Made by a program: the position numbers and the translations under genes | DNA from: Natronolimnohabitans innermongolicus JCM 12255 | GTDB lineage: Archaea; Halobacteriota; Halobacteria; Halobacteriales; Natrialbaceae | Reading direction: 5' to 3' | Assembly: GCF_000337215.1 (NCBI RefSeq) | Contig: NZ_AOHZ01000086.1 | Coordinates: 32,334-96,333 of the forward strand | DNA: 64,000 nt | The notes under the pieces: generated by a model | Told to the model about the DNA's origin: nothing | Database searches by the model: none | What the model saw: only the letters and a program-made list of their open reading frames with translations | Shown: piece by piece, positions 44,212-53,434 of the stretch | Layout of the letters: each line of letters starts with the position of its first letter | How positions within the stretch are numbered: position 1 is the first letter of the stretch

Positions 44212-44988
44212 TTATCCGCGGATGTAACCGCCGTTGACGCTGAGCACCTGTGCGGTGATCCAGTCGGCGGCGTCGCTCGCGAGGAACGCGACCGCGTCGG
44301 CGATGTCCTGGGGCTGACCGAGGCGGTCCAGCGCGTAGGACTCGAGAACCTTGTCCCCGTACTCCGCGAGCCAGTCCTCGGTCGCGGGCGTCTCGGTCGT
44401 CCCCGGCGAGACGACGTTCATTCGGATCCCGTGTTCGCCGACTTCCTTCGCGACGTTCATCGTGAACGCGACGTTGGCGGCTTTCGCGCCGCCGTATACG
44501 GGCAGGGCCGGATCGTTCCCCTTGTACGAATCGCTGGCGTAGTTGATTATACAGCCGCTTTCCTGCTCGACCATGTGCGAGAGCGCGGCGTGCGTACAGT
44601 TCATCGTCCCAAAGTAGGTCACGCCGACCGAGTGGTCCCAGTCCTCGGGGGTGGACTCGAGGAACGAGGAGGTTCGCGTACTCAGCCCCGCGTTGTTGAC
44701 GAGCACGTCGATCGAGCCGAACTCGTCGACGGTCGCGTCGATCATCTCGGCGGCCGCTTCGTACGACGAGACGTCCGTCTGGATCGCAAGCGCCCGCGTC
44801 CCGTACTCCTCCTCGATGGTCGCCGCCGTCTCTTCGGCCGCCTCGAGATCGACGTCGGCGATGGTCACGTTTGCGCCCTGTGCGGCGAACGTCTCACAAA
44901 CTGCCCGGCCGATTCCGCTCGCGCCGCCGGTGACGGCGACGCTCTCGTCTGTGAAGTCGAACTTCTCGGCAAGTGGTGTTTCGGTCAC
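44212..44988 (-). CDS. Short-chain dehydrogenase/reductase
   Basis: A 258-residue SDR with TGGASGIG near residue 20, NNAG near 97, a catalytic Ser in YASDSY and YGGAK with Tyr/Lys near 165. The final LSVNGGYIRG is typical of FabG-like oxidoreductases. The start is one of two GTG codons (44988 or 44997). 44988 is preferred because a TATTATATG box lies 27 nt upstream, suggesting a leaderless message. It is convergent with the CoA-transferase gene and is the last metabolic gene before the mobile island. Confidence 0.87.
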   Translation of the reverse strand: MTETPLAEKFDFTDESVAVTGGASGIGRAVCETFAAQGANVTIADVDLEAAEETAATIEEEYGTRALAIQTDVSSYEAAAEMIDATVDEFGSIDVLVNNAGLSTRTSSFLESTPEDWDHSVGVTYFGTMNCTHAALSHMVEQESGCIINYASDSYKGNDPALPVYGGAKAANVAFTMNVAKEVGEHGIRMNVVSPGTTETPATEDWLAEYGDKVLESYALDRLGQPQDIADAVAFLASDAADWITAQVLSVNGGYIRG

Positions 44989-46236
44989 GTACAGCACTTT
45001 ACCGGCATCTCATATAATACTACTGTGCAGCAGCGATCGACGTCGCGAGCGACGGGCCGACTCGAGCGGCGATCGCGTTCCGCACTGCGGAAGCCGTATC
45101 GCCGTCGCCGAAGCGAGTCCAGGACCAATCTTCCGACCCGTCCGGTAGTCACGTCGGTCTCCGTTCGAACCGTTCTCGTACGGTTTCACGAAGTGTGCCC
45201 GTTCCGACCCGACCGTCGAAGTCGCTCGATGCGGGTCCAATTTTGTTCCGCATAGGAGAACGGAGAACAGCGCTCGAAAAGCGTCGTCGTCGCTGCTCCA
45301 GCGAGCGGACGAATTGCGGTGTCGGCTTCCGCACCCTGGGATCTATCGGAGAAGTCGAGCGAAACGATACGCTCGGTATAGCGTCTGCAATCACTCTGAA
45401 TCGAAATCGGCTCGATCTACAGTACCGGTCCTGATCCGTCTCCGCCGGTACGACTGCCGGCGACGGTTCGCGGCGATCGTCCTCGAGCGAAACGCGTCGA
45501 GCGGTTCGAACGAACGGAACCCGGCCACGTATCGTGCTTGCGCCGGTCGGGCCGCCGTTTCGACCGGAGAGGACGCCAGTAGCAACAGCGACTACGAACG
45601 TCTGCAGGATCGGAATTGAGGTCTGCGAACGGGAAGTTTTGGCACCACGGCCGCTTTCAGTCGAACGTAGAGCGTCGCCCGACGAGATGCTCGGACGGAA
45701 CTTGTGAGGCGACTGTTTTCCTAATCGTGTTCCTCATGTTCGAATACGGATCAAAAAACGTCACTAACGGAGTGTCACGCCCGCTCGTTCACGCCCAAGA
45801 GACACGAGTACCGTGGTCGATGAATCGAACCTGATTTCATTACTGACGTATGGCTGTAAAAACTGGCAACCCGGTCAGCGGTTTCACGCGATTGACTCGA
45901 CAATTACTCGTCTTCCGTTCACCGACGGGTTTCACTCGCACGTCTGCGACCGTCGAACGCCGATCTAAAACTCTCGTTCCCGCTATATCGTCCGAAACGA
46001 CGCAGTATCGCACAACAACCCCTTCCGTCGTCCCAATGCCTGCCGTGACTGATGTTCCGAAGATGGCACTATGATGTACAGGTTCCACGGGTCAGGGATG
46101 TGAAAAAAGTCGACATCAAAGTCTGAAGGAACAGTTCTGAGAAAACTACCGACTTCCTATCATAAACTACCGGAGAAAAGCGATTTCAGGGTAGCGTCGC
46201 CACTACCGACCGAGCAAGCCCAGAGGAAACATGGGG
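44989..46236. other. Gene-free stretch before the mobile island
   Basis: About 1.25 kb with no convincing gene. GC content falls from that of the metabolic genes toward 46 kb, and short open frames on both strands have no recognisable domain. Near 46140-46170 AAACTACCG occurs twice. It could be decayed coding sequence or the left flank of the IS element. I found no tRNA or clear inverted repeat here. Confidence 0.5.
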
Positions 46237-48216
46237 TTAGTCGGGAGGGTCGAGACCGTAGCTCTTCTTGGCGAACGTCAGGAACGAGTTCGCCGAGATC
46301 GCCGGTCCGTCGCTGACCTCACCGTCCAGTTCGAGCTGCACGAGGATGTCCACGAGTCGCCAGCAGTTGTACAGCACACAGGCGAACGCGAAGTTGAAGT
46401 ACCGGAACCGGTGGTCCGGCGACTGGGTCTCCGCGAGGAAGGTCTTCAGTTTCTTGAACCCGTTTTCGATGCCCCAGCGACGCTTGTATCGGGACATCAG
46501 CCGCCCGATCTGGTGTTTCATCTCCCGTTCGTCCTCGGGTTCGACGTCCACCCACGGGAGGTTCGTCTCGAAGGGGACCGTCGGCGCTTCGACCCGCGCC
46601 GGCTCGTCGATCTCCTCTTCCTCCCGGACCTCATCGAGAAGATTGCCGAGTGGCGAGTCGGCGTCGCGGTCCTTCGACAGCGGTGTCGTATTACCCACGT
46701 CGGAGAACTCATCGAGCAACTCCTGACGGATAGTCACCTCCGGGCCGTCGCCATCCTCTTCTTCGCGTCCCCACTCGCGCTTCGGGAGGTAGACAGCCTT
46801 CCGCGTCGGACCATCGTCCAGCCGTTCCTGCTTGACGACGTCGAAATCCTTGTCCTCACTGGCGAGCTTGGCGATCTGGTGTTCGTGGTCGCTGCTGGAC
46901 CGGACGACGGCAGGGTTCAGGTAGTAAACGTCATGCTTCTCGCAGGCGTCTTTGACGCCGTCATTGGCGAACTCCCGATCCATCATCACGAGGTCCAGTC
47001 CCGGCGCGACGTCGGTTGCACCTTCGAGGAGGTCGTCCACGAGGTCAGCTCGCTTACGGCCACGTTCGACTGGGATCGCATCGAGGATCAGCGGTACATC
47101 ATGGCCGACGAGTTTGATGACTGCCCACTGGAAGAACGGTCCATCATCACCCTTGTACCCGAGAATCCACGGCTCTTGGTTCCGACCGCTACTGTTGCGG
47201 GTAACCTCGCCGCTCCACGGATTGCCTTTCGTAATGTCGATAGCAGCCATCTGCTTGCGCCCCATCTGATCTCTCGATTTTGCGCGTGCAACGAGCGTTC
47301 GAGCGCTCTCTCGAAGCATCGTTCGCGTGCGATCGATACCAAGCCGCTTCGTCTGGAGTCGGTGCGAGTCCCCCGACGGCGTCCGATCTCGGGTCGTGTC
47401 CTCCGCGAACGACTGTGCGCCGTCATTCGGATGCATGTCGGTTCGCATCCCGAGGTAAGACTGCTGTTCCCAGAACGCGCCTTCAGGAATTGAGGAGTTG
47501 TCGCCGCGATCAAGGTAAAAGCAGTCTTCGACGATCGGCTTCGCGCCCTTCCAGACCTCACGGGCTTTCTCCCGCGCGAGCGTGTCTTTGCTCTTCGATT
47601 TCGTGACCGTATCGGTTGGCTGGTTTGGCAGGAACTCCGGCTCCGGTGCAGGAATGTCGTGGTAGCGAGCGATGTCCACGACGACCTCGGCGGCGTCCCG
47701 AACAGCCTCCTGTACCTCAACGAGGCGGTCCTCCCATGCTCGCCAGAGTGTTGACTGGTCCGGGATGTCTTCGAATCCTAGCTGCGTACAGAGGAACGGC
47801 TGCTGCTTGAGGTACTTCCAGAGCTTCGTTTCGTTCTTCCAGCCTTTCACACACCGAAGAACGTGCGCCCGGAAGACAGCTTCCCACGGCTTTGGGTCCC
47901 CCTGTTTGTGGTCGTAGGTGTCGTAGAAGCGGAGGTAGCACGTAGGCACCTCTGTAACGAGATCTTCCAGTGAGACAGAGCGGTCGTGCCGGATCTGTTG
48001 CTGGTACGGGTAACTACTGAGAGCCCCGTCAACCATCTCCCGAAAAGTCATGTCGAAGGACCGCGCTTCGACAACCTCGCCGGTGTCTGCGCCGTAGAGG
48101 CCTTCTACTTTGTAGTCTTTCGGTGTGGATTCGTAGCCCGCGCTGTCGAGACGCCTCGCCGGACCGAGGCGCTCCCACCGTGACCCCGTTGGGGCCTGTC
48201 CCACGCGTGCTGTCAC
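46237..48216 (-). mobile_element. IS4-family transposase, intact 659-residue ORF
   Basis: A long DDE transposase. AIDITKGNPW carries the first Asp and MMDREFANDG the second. YKRRWGIENGFKKLK fits the Y-x2-R-x3-E-x6-K signature of the IS4 superfamily exactly and supplies the Glu. It is longer than typical haloarchaeal IS4 transposases (about 400-450), mainly through an acidic insert before the signature (REEEEIDEPARVE) and a long N-terminal part. An ATG 55 residues later (MTFREMVDG) could be the true start. I could not identify terminal inverted repeats or a target duplication by eye. It catalyses cut-and-paste movement of its own element. Confidence 0.82.
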
Positions 48217-48286
48217 TACTCAGAAATCATGTGCCTTCCTATATAAATATCAAGAACACGTAGACAACCATCCTCTATGTCAGTTG

Positions 48287-48313
48287 TCGTGAATACAGTT
48301 TCTTTATTCACGA
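48287..48313. repeat. Perfect 9-bp inverted repeat (hairpin)
   Basis: TCGTGAATA and TATTCACGA separated by nine bases. A second near-palindrome, CTGAAACAGCTGTTCAG, follows about 10 bp later. The pair lies between the transposase start and the end of an AT-rich gene on the same strand; it could be an IS end, a terminator or a regulator site. Confidence 0.5.
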
Positions 48314-48487
48314 GATAGCTGAAACAGCTGTTCAGCACAGTGGTTATTGACTGTGCAACACTCCCCGGTAAATTCCAGATAGAGTGTTAAGTACGTTCAC
48401 AACGGATACATCATTTGCACCGGTTGTTGGCCCGTTGAAGACAGTTTCAGTTACATCAGTGCCTGCAATAGGAATTATTGAACAGGG

Positions 48488-48979
48488 TTAGGCAGGCCTC
48501 AGCCTACCTCTAGAAGCAATGATAATAATAGCGATAATCACAAGCAAAATAATAACTATTATATCACTTCCGGTACTACCTCTTTCAGGACCTCCTAAAT
48601 CTTCAACAGCATTTGCCACATCACTTTGATAACTTCGAAGATCATCAACTAGATCATCTACACTTTCAGTAGGATTTGGTGGATCTCCAACAGGAATTCT
48701 AGTACAATTTTGTGCTGAATCACCAAGCCATATCGCATTAATATTTTCTTCTATTCCGACCCACAATGAATAGGTGCTAATTGTATCATATCCAGTTAAA
48801 GTAAGTTCTTCTTCTGAAATTGATGCACTGGCAGAAACTAGTGGCGGTGTCTGTCCACCGATGCAGTCGCGCCGACCGCCAAAGACTAAATCTTGAGCGC
48901 TCACGCAGTATCTGTGCCGGGCAGTTGGAACACAAATACTGAAAGGAATACTCCTTGGAAAAGGAACACTGATTGGCAT
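48488..48979 (-). CDS. Hypothetical protein with a C-terminal membrane anchor
   Basis: A 163-residue protein of unknown function from low-GC DNA. It has no N-terminal signal. The first 45 residues contain several Cys (SICVPTARHRYC, GGRRDCIGG), the middle is rich in Ser/Thr/Glu, and residues about 137-155 are almost pure Ile/Val/Leu/Ala (DIIVIILLVIIAIIII), followed by a basic tail RGRLRP. This looks like a tail-anchored membrane protein. Its ATG overlaps the TAA of the upstream Tat-signal gene (TAATG at 48977-48981), so the two are coupled. No family recognised. Confidence 0.7.
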   Translation of the reverse strand: MPISVPFPRSIPFSICVPTARHRYCVSAQDLVFGGRRDCIGGQTPPLVSASASISEEELTLTGYDTISTYSLWVGIEENINAIWLGDSAQNCTRIPVGDPPNPTESVDDLVDDLRSYQSDVANAVEDLGGPERGSTGSDIIVIILLVIIAIIIIASRGRLRPA

Positions 48980-49470
48980 TATTCATCATCCTCCGTGATT
49001 ATTTTTGCGTTTTCCAGTGTCTTTTCTACATCAACTACATTTTCTTCTGTCACTTTGTGATCTAACACTCTGTAAGATCGTGGGATTTGTCTCTCATATT
49101 CAGACAACCCTTGCTGATATTTAATATAATTTCCCTGTTGCCATTCTGGGGCATAGACTCCACCACTTGAGTTGGACGTTATTTGATATACTACAGATGG
49201 TTTATCCGTATCCGTTTTTACATCTTCTGCAACATACAATTCAATTCCTTTATCAAATGCTGCAGATACAAAGGCAGCTCTACTCTGTGAAGGGTGAAAA
49301 TTAATGTGCTCTCCGATGTATTCTAACTTCGAATCTGTAGAATGTTTAATGTACTCCTTGGAAGATTCTTTTGCAGTTGCTGCACCAGAGAGCACTTTGA
49401 TTGCACCAATTGATCCAACGGTTTGTAGTACTCTTCTTCTTTTTGAACTGACTTTCATATCTTCTGTCAT
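48979..49470 (-). CDS. Hypothetical Tat-exported protein
   Basis: A 163-residue protein with an N-terminal twin-arginine signal KRRRVLQ (residues 10-16), hydrophobic VGSIGAIKVLSGA and a likely cleavage after ATA near residue 32; no lipobox Cys follows. The mature part is polar (IGEHINFHPSQSRAAFVSAAFD, GVYAPEWQQGNYIKYQQG) without a known domain. It is in AT-rich DNA unlike the surrounding genes and is coupled to the tail-anchored protein downstream by TAATG. An ATTTAATAC box lies about 28 nt before the ATG. A secreted protein with a membrane-bound partner (for example toxin and immunity) is only a guess. Confidence 0.72.
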   Translation of the reverse strand: MTEDMKVSSKRRRVLQTVGSIGAIKVLSGAATAKESSKEYIKHSTDSKLEYIGEHINFHPSQSRAAFVSAAFDKGIELYVAEDVKTDTDKPSVVYQITSNSSGGVYAPEWQQGNYIKYQQGLSEYERQIPRSYRVLDHKVTEENVVDVEKTLENAKIITEDDE

Positions 49471-49569
49471 GCATTCTGCTAATTCTAATTCACTTGTATT
49501 AAATCTTTACATTTAAGATCAATGTCGATTGTGTAGTGGTAGGAACCTCTCTTGGAGTCTCGGTCGTTA

Positions 49570-50105
49570 TTAGTGTATCTTCTGAGCGTTGTCGATCAAC
49601 CGTTCCAGCAACGGTGACGGAGAGTAGCCGAGGTATTCCCCGGTTTCGTAAAGGTTGACGTGGGCGTGCGACCGGAAGGTCGCTGCAAAGCGTTTTGATG
49701 GAAACACGAGTTCATCATCTGCCTGTTCAGTGACCGGATCTAACAGATCACTGTTGACCAGCAGTGACAGCAACGCCGCATACAGCAGAATTTCGACGAC
49801 GTGTTCTTGCTCGTAATAAAATTGTCTAACGAATATTGCGTCTTGAGTTCGCGGAATAACAACTCAACTTCACATCTGCCGTGGTAGATTGTCGTTAGAT
49901 CTGCCGGTAAGAACCTTTTTTATGAAGGTTCGTGACACATAGGTGTATGTAATCATCGGCGTCCTTGTTGCGGACGCCGACGACACGGAACACCACGTCG
50001 TGGATCTTTTCACCCTTCAAGGGAATGGCGTCGGAGTAGTCTGCGAAAGCGTTGACCTCTTTTGAAGCGTATCCCTCAATGATCAACTGGCAACGTGGTT
50101 TGCTG
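49570..50105 (-). pseudogene. Remnant of an IS4-family (ISH8-like) transposase, C-terminal half
   Basis: Successive pieces of an IS4-type transposase are readable on the minus strand: IIEGYASKEVNAFADYSD, FRVVGVRNKDADDY, then after a frame change in an A-run near 49917 LPADLTTIYHGRCEVELLFRELKTQYSLD, and after another change near 49810-49830 FYYEQEHVVEILLYAALLSLL to the end ERLIDNAQKIH. The fragment keeps the Y-x2-R-x3-E-x6-K signature but has at least two frameshifts and no N-terminal half. It is unrelated in detail to the intact element at 46237. Confidence 0.8.
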
Positions 50106-50107
50106 AT

Positions 50108-50200
50108 GGAACATCTGTCTGAGAAGGAACTCGATCAAGCAATTGAGGCGGCCCAGAAGACGACCGATACCCGTCTCGTCCGGCGGCTGTGTTTTATAAA
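50108..50200 (+). pseudogene. N-terminal fragment of an IS630-type transposase
   Basis: MEHLSEKELDQAIEAAQ and DTRLVRRLCFI match the helix-turn-helix start of haloarchaeal IS630-family transposases, after which similarity stops within about 30 residues and the frame runs to a stop at 50255. It directly abuts the IS4-type remnant in the opposite orientation, so one element probably inserted into, or recombined with, the other. Confidence 0.68.
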
Positions 50201-50240
50201 CGTTCTCAGGATGTTTGGCTTTGTATCATCACGTTTCGAA

Positions 50241-50546
50241 TCATTCATTAACTGATTCTGGAGCTACAAATAAGATTACTGAAACCGCACCAAATACAAT
50301 CATGGCTAACATTGAATTATTAAACAAATAATAAAATATTCCAGTGGCAAATACACCAATCCCCATAATCCAGTATAGGTATTTTGATTTCACCCTTCTT
50401 AGAGGGAATAAAATAGCGATTAATATTATAGCGATGTAGACTGGTAGAGGATTCAATGAATCAACCAGTAGTGATGCTAAAATAACTAATAAAATCAATC
50501 CTATTGATCTTGCAGCATCGTAGACATATATATCTAAGTCGCTCAT
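50241..50546 (-). CDS. Small hypothetical membrane protein
   Basis: A 101-residue protein with three or four hydrophobic helices: SIGLILLVILASLLV, YIAIILIAILFPL, YLYWIMGIGVFATGIFYYLF and MLAMIVFGAVSVILFV. It is encoded by AT-rich DNA and has a short cytoplasmic-type N-terminus. No family recognised. Its 3' end overlaps the out-of-frame tail of the IS630-type fragment. A TAATAATAC-like box lies about 26-30 nt before the ATG. Confidence 0.6.
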   Translation of the reverse strand: MSDLDIYVYDAARSIGLILLVILASLLVDSLNPLPVYIAIILIAILFPLRRVKSKYLYWIMGIGVFATGIFYYLFNNSMLAMIVFGAVSVILFVAPESVNE

Positions 50547-50594
50547 GGCTATACTTACTGAATACTTTTTACCGTATTATTCTTCCGATCCGAT

Positions 50595-50923
50595 CTATGC
50601 ATCATAATGTTTTGGTCGTGTTACGAAGTCGTCCAAGGTTTGATCCCTTTTAAAATTGTCTACGCCCGCATTTGGTGAGCCAACGAACATCAGCAGTGTG
50701 ATGACTGTTTTGACGGCACTAACTGAGTTGTCGCAGACATCATCCGGAATCCCTCTCTGGCCAGCGATCGGTTCGTAATTACAGTAGTTCCGCCACCCAA
50801 AGAAACACGCCATCATTGCATAGCCGTCCGGATAAATGATGTCCGTCTCGACGTACTCCCAGCCGCTTCGCCCCGGTATTCAATACCCATTTGCAGCGTG
50901 GCCCCCCTATCGTTGTTGTTCAT
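50595..50923 (-). pseudogene. Frameshifted hypothetical gene
   Basis: An ATG at 50923 opens MNNNDRGATLQMGIEYRGEAA, and near 50865-50875 the apparent continuation moves to another frame: WEYVETDIIYPDGYAMM followed by ACFFGWRNYCNYEP, ending at 50595. Read together they give about 109 residues. A hydrophobic stretch (VKTVITLLMFVG) is visible. Without the frameshift, translation would have to begin at 50816 or 50813 (73 residues). No family recognised. A sequencing error at the junction is possible. Confidence 0.45.
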
Positions 50924-51305
50924 ATTCTAACCCGAATCAGATTGTATTTTGTGACTTGTTAGTTCTGAAACAGCCGATACTGTACTGTTGCCCCGTAGCT
51001 TGCACGCCAGCGTGAACATCTATTGTAACTGGTAGAAAGTCCAGCAGTAAGTGCGCACGTCTACTGATTCCAACTGATTCAGCGCGGTTTGAATGGAACA
51101 AACGAAGTCAGGTTTGTTGCTTGCGGAAACTGATCACTCATAATTCTGACAAATGAGGTTATTCACTCGTAACCAGAGGTACGCGAGATCGCTCAGTTCG
51201 GAAAGTGGTCACCCTCGGACCTGTGCATTATTCCCTATCTTCGCAACACCAGGCCGTGAGATTCTATATAGCAGTATAGAATTTACCAACTCCGGAGGTC
51301 CGTGT
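50924..51305. other. Intergenic region upstream of the recombinase operon
   Basis: About 380 bp of intermediate GC with no convincing gene. It ends in the palindromic promoter of the small ORF at 51306. Short frames open across the region lack coding character. Confidence 0.5.
51261..51282 (+). promoter_or_regulatory. Perfect 8-bp inverted repeat overlapping a TATA-like box
   Basis: ATTCTATA and TATAGAAT with a 6-nt spacer; either arm contains a TATA-like sequence, 24-45 nt before the ATG at 51306. A protein bound here would shut off the small ORF and the recombinase, so this may be an autoregulatory operator. The regulator is unknown. Confidence 0.5.
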
Positions 51306-51467
51306 ATGGCGCGCTCAGACAGTCGATATCGCCAGAATCACGGTCAAATCAGAACACACTTGATTAGCACAATAATCAAGCGTGGTTTTATGGGGATCGA
51401 CGCCCTCTCCGAATCACGAACGATGAATTTCAGCGCGACGCAACTGCTCGAGGGTGAGCACGCGTGA
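51306..51467 (+). CDS. Small basic protein encoded ahead of the recombinase
   Basis: A 53-residue ORF (MARSDSRYRQNHGQ to LLEGEHA). GGAGGT (51294-51299) lies six bases before the ATG, and its stop overlaps the GTG start of the recombinase (GTGA at 51464-51467). This SD, the palindromic promoter and the overlap support a real gene. It is basic and could be a DNA-binding excisionase-like factor, but no helix-turn-helix can be asserted. Longer in-frame starts exist upstream (51153) without an SD. Confidence 0.5.
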   Translation: MARSDSRYRQNHGQIRTHLISTIIKRGFMGIDALSESRTMNFSATQLLEGEHA

Positions 51468-52606
51468 ATGCCGAACCGACGCCGGTCGACGAACCGCTCG
51501 AGGCGTTCCTCCGTTCGAAGTCCAAAGGGGGGACGGAGAGCGGCAACTACCGCCGAAACCTCGAGCGCTGTGTCGAGGACTTCCTCGAGTGGCTCGAGAC
51601 AGATTCTCGATCGGGGGCGACCTTCGACGCGATCGACGAGCGAACGTTTCGCCGATACGCCCGCGAACTCGCGTCGCGAGACCTCGCGCCGGGGACGATT
51701 CGGACCTACTACGCGCAGGTGAGCGCCTATATCGGCTGGTGCGTTCGCGAGGGGCTCCTCGAGGCGAACTACGCTCAGCGAAACGTCGCGAAGGAACCGC
51801 TTCCGGAGAACGACGGCCGCCGATCGGGTGATCAGCAGGCCTGGACCGACGAACACCGCCGCCAGATCACGCGGTACGTCGACGAGCGCGCTCACGACGC
51901 GGCCGACGAGGAGGGGCTCGGTGCGATTCGGGAGTTTCGCGATCGGGCGCTCGTCTACGTCCTCTGCTATTCGGGCGTTCGCGGCGGCGAGATCTTCGCG
52001 GATCCGAAAGACGACCGCCGAAACGGACTCCGATGGGGTGACGTCTCGCTCGAGGACCGGCGAATGACGGTGCTGGCGAAGAAACAGGACTGGTCCGATC
52101 GATCGCTAACGAAACAGGCTGTAAATCCCATGTCGCGATATAAAAGAACACTCGACCCCGCGGATCCGGAGTGGCCGGTGTTTCCGACGTTTCACCTCCC
52201 GACGCTCTACGACACACTTCGAACTGGGCTCCGTGACGAACGGGAGTGGTCGTCCGCCGACGTCGAGTCGTTCGTCGACGAACTCACGGGTCACCGCGAG
52301 GTGTTCGCCGCGCTTCGAGAGCACGAGCTGGTACCGTCGTCGATCAACACCGACGGCGCACGCCGAATCATGCGACGACTCTGCGAGGGGGCCGAGATCG
52401 AACTGCACGACAGACACGGTTACCTCGCTCCGCACGGGGGCCGTCGCGGCGCCGGTGAGGTGATGGTTCGGCGACGCGGGTTTACCGCCGCGGCTCGACT
52501 GCTGGACAACAGCGAGGAGGTCGTTCGGCAGTCGTACTCCCACATCGAAGCGAAGGAGATGGCCAGCGACGCCGGCGACGCCTTCGACGAACACGACCGA
52601 CCCTGA
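51464..52606 (+). CDS. Tyrosine recombinase/integrase (XerC/D-like)
   Basis: A 380-residue phage-integrase-family recombinase. The N-terminal SAM-like DNA-binding half is followed by the catalytic domain: Arg in CYSGVRGGEIF (residue about 173), H-x-x-R in PHGGRRGAGEVM near 326 and the nucleophilic Tyr in RQSYSHIEA near 360. It cuts and rejoins DNA at att-like sites. The GTG start overlaps the preceding small ORF. No tRNA gene adjoins, so no attachment site can be proposed. Codon use is GC-rich like the chromosome, unlike the AT-rich genes it borders. Confidence 0.88.
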   Translation: MNAEPTPVDEPLEAFLRSKSKGGTESGNYRRNLERCVEDFLEWLETDSRSGATFDAIDERTFRRYARELASRDLAPGTIRTYYAQVSAYIGWCVREGLLEANYAQRNVAKEPLPENDGRRSGDQQAWTDEHRRQITRYVDERAHDAADEEGLGAIREFRDRALVYVLCYSGVRGGEIFADPKDDRRNGLRWGDVSLEDRRMTVLAKKQDWSDRSLTKQAVNPMSRYKRTLDPADPEWPVFPTFHLPTLYDTLRTGLRDEREWSSADVESFVDELTGHREVFAALREHELVPSSINTDGARRIMRRLCEGAEIELHDRHGYLAPHGGRRGAGEVMVRRRGFTAAARLLDNSEEVVRQSYSHIEAKEMASDAGDAFDEHDRP

Positions 52607-53434
52607 CCATCCTCGATGCGATCGAATTCGTGCCGCTGGCGTCGCTATCTCGGGCGAACAGTCGGTCTGTGAACGCGTTTGATCGGTAGGTGGCCGAGAT
52701 GGTCGCCCGGCGCCATCAGTACTTACATCAGTACAAACGTAATGGTTCGATTACCGCATCGATCCACCCGTCGATTCGTCGGCCTCTTGCTGTCGAAACG
52801 TGGCGCTCGATGGGGATTTCGAGTGACGGTAATCGCGTTTTGGGGTGAGGGCGGATCGAAACGAGGAGTGTAAGTCGAAACGACCGCTCGAGGTGATTTA
52901 CAAAAGTACCCCAGTAAATGACTTGCCCCGCTATCCGTCGGTGCTCGCTCGATACGTTTCGACGATGACGAAAACGTCTATACCCGGAAAGTAGCCGATT
53001 CACCGCCGTAACGTCCCGTACGCGCGTTTGATCCATTGAACGCCCCCGGACATTGTTTCGGCCTACTCGAAAACTCCGTTCTAGCGCCGCTACCTGCTGT
53101 TTCGACCGACACGAGAGAACCGACTGGTCTGAACCTCGTCTCGATGGACGGGCCGCAAGCGAATAGCGTGAGCGGATACCGCCGTAGCGGCCTCATTCTC
53201 TCACACGTCCCGTCCGGCCATTTCGAATCGCCCGTTGTCTGTAGGCCGTTGGTATCACTGCACACTCCTGTCGAAATCTGCGATTTAGCGCGCACTGCTG
53301 ACTGAAATCAGCCTGCGTTGCGGACACGGGAACAGAAACTGGAGGTGATTACCGCTACCCGTTCGATCTAGTCCTCGGAACCCTTTCCGAGATAACCGAA
53401 AACTTTCTATGGCTGCCGAGCGGTGGGTAGGAAC
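52607..53434. other. Gene-free stretch after the recombinase
   Basis: About 830 bp with no convincing gene. CATCAGTAC occurs twice within 25 bp near 52715-52735. The right end holds the promoter of the IclR gene (ACTTTCTAT about 28 nt before 53435). It may contain the right edge of the mobile island. Confidence 0.5.

Noticed and set aside
45829..45838. GGTTCGATTC on the minus strand, resembling a tRNA T-loop
   Set aside because: Flanking bases do not pair into a T-stem and no acceptor or anticodon arm can be drawn; no tRNA gene is supported.
45195..46088. Several 60-100-codon open frames in the gap before the IS element
   Set aside because: They overlap on both strands, lack promoters at the right distance and show no domain or coding pattern.
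46075..48320. Possible terminal inverted repeats of the IS4 element (shared TTCTGAG on both sides)
   Set aside because: Only a seven-base match with inconsistent spacing; not enough to set element ends.
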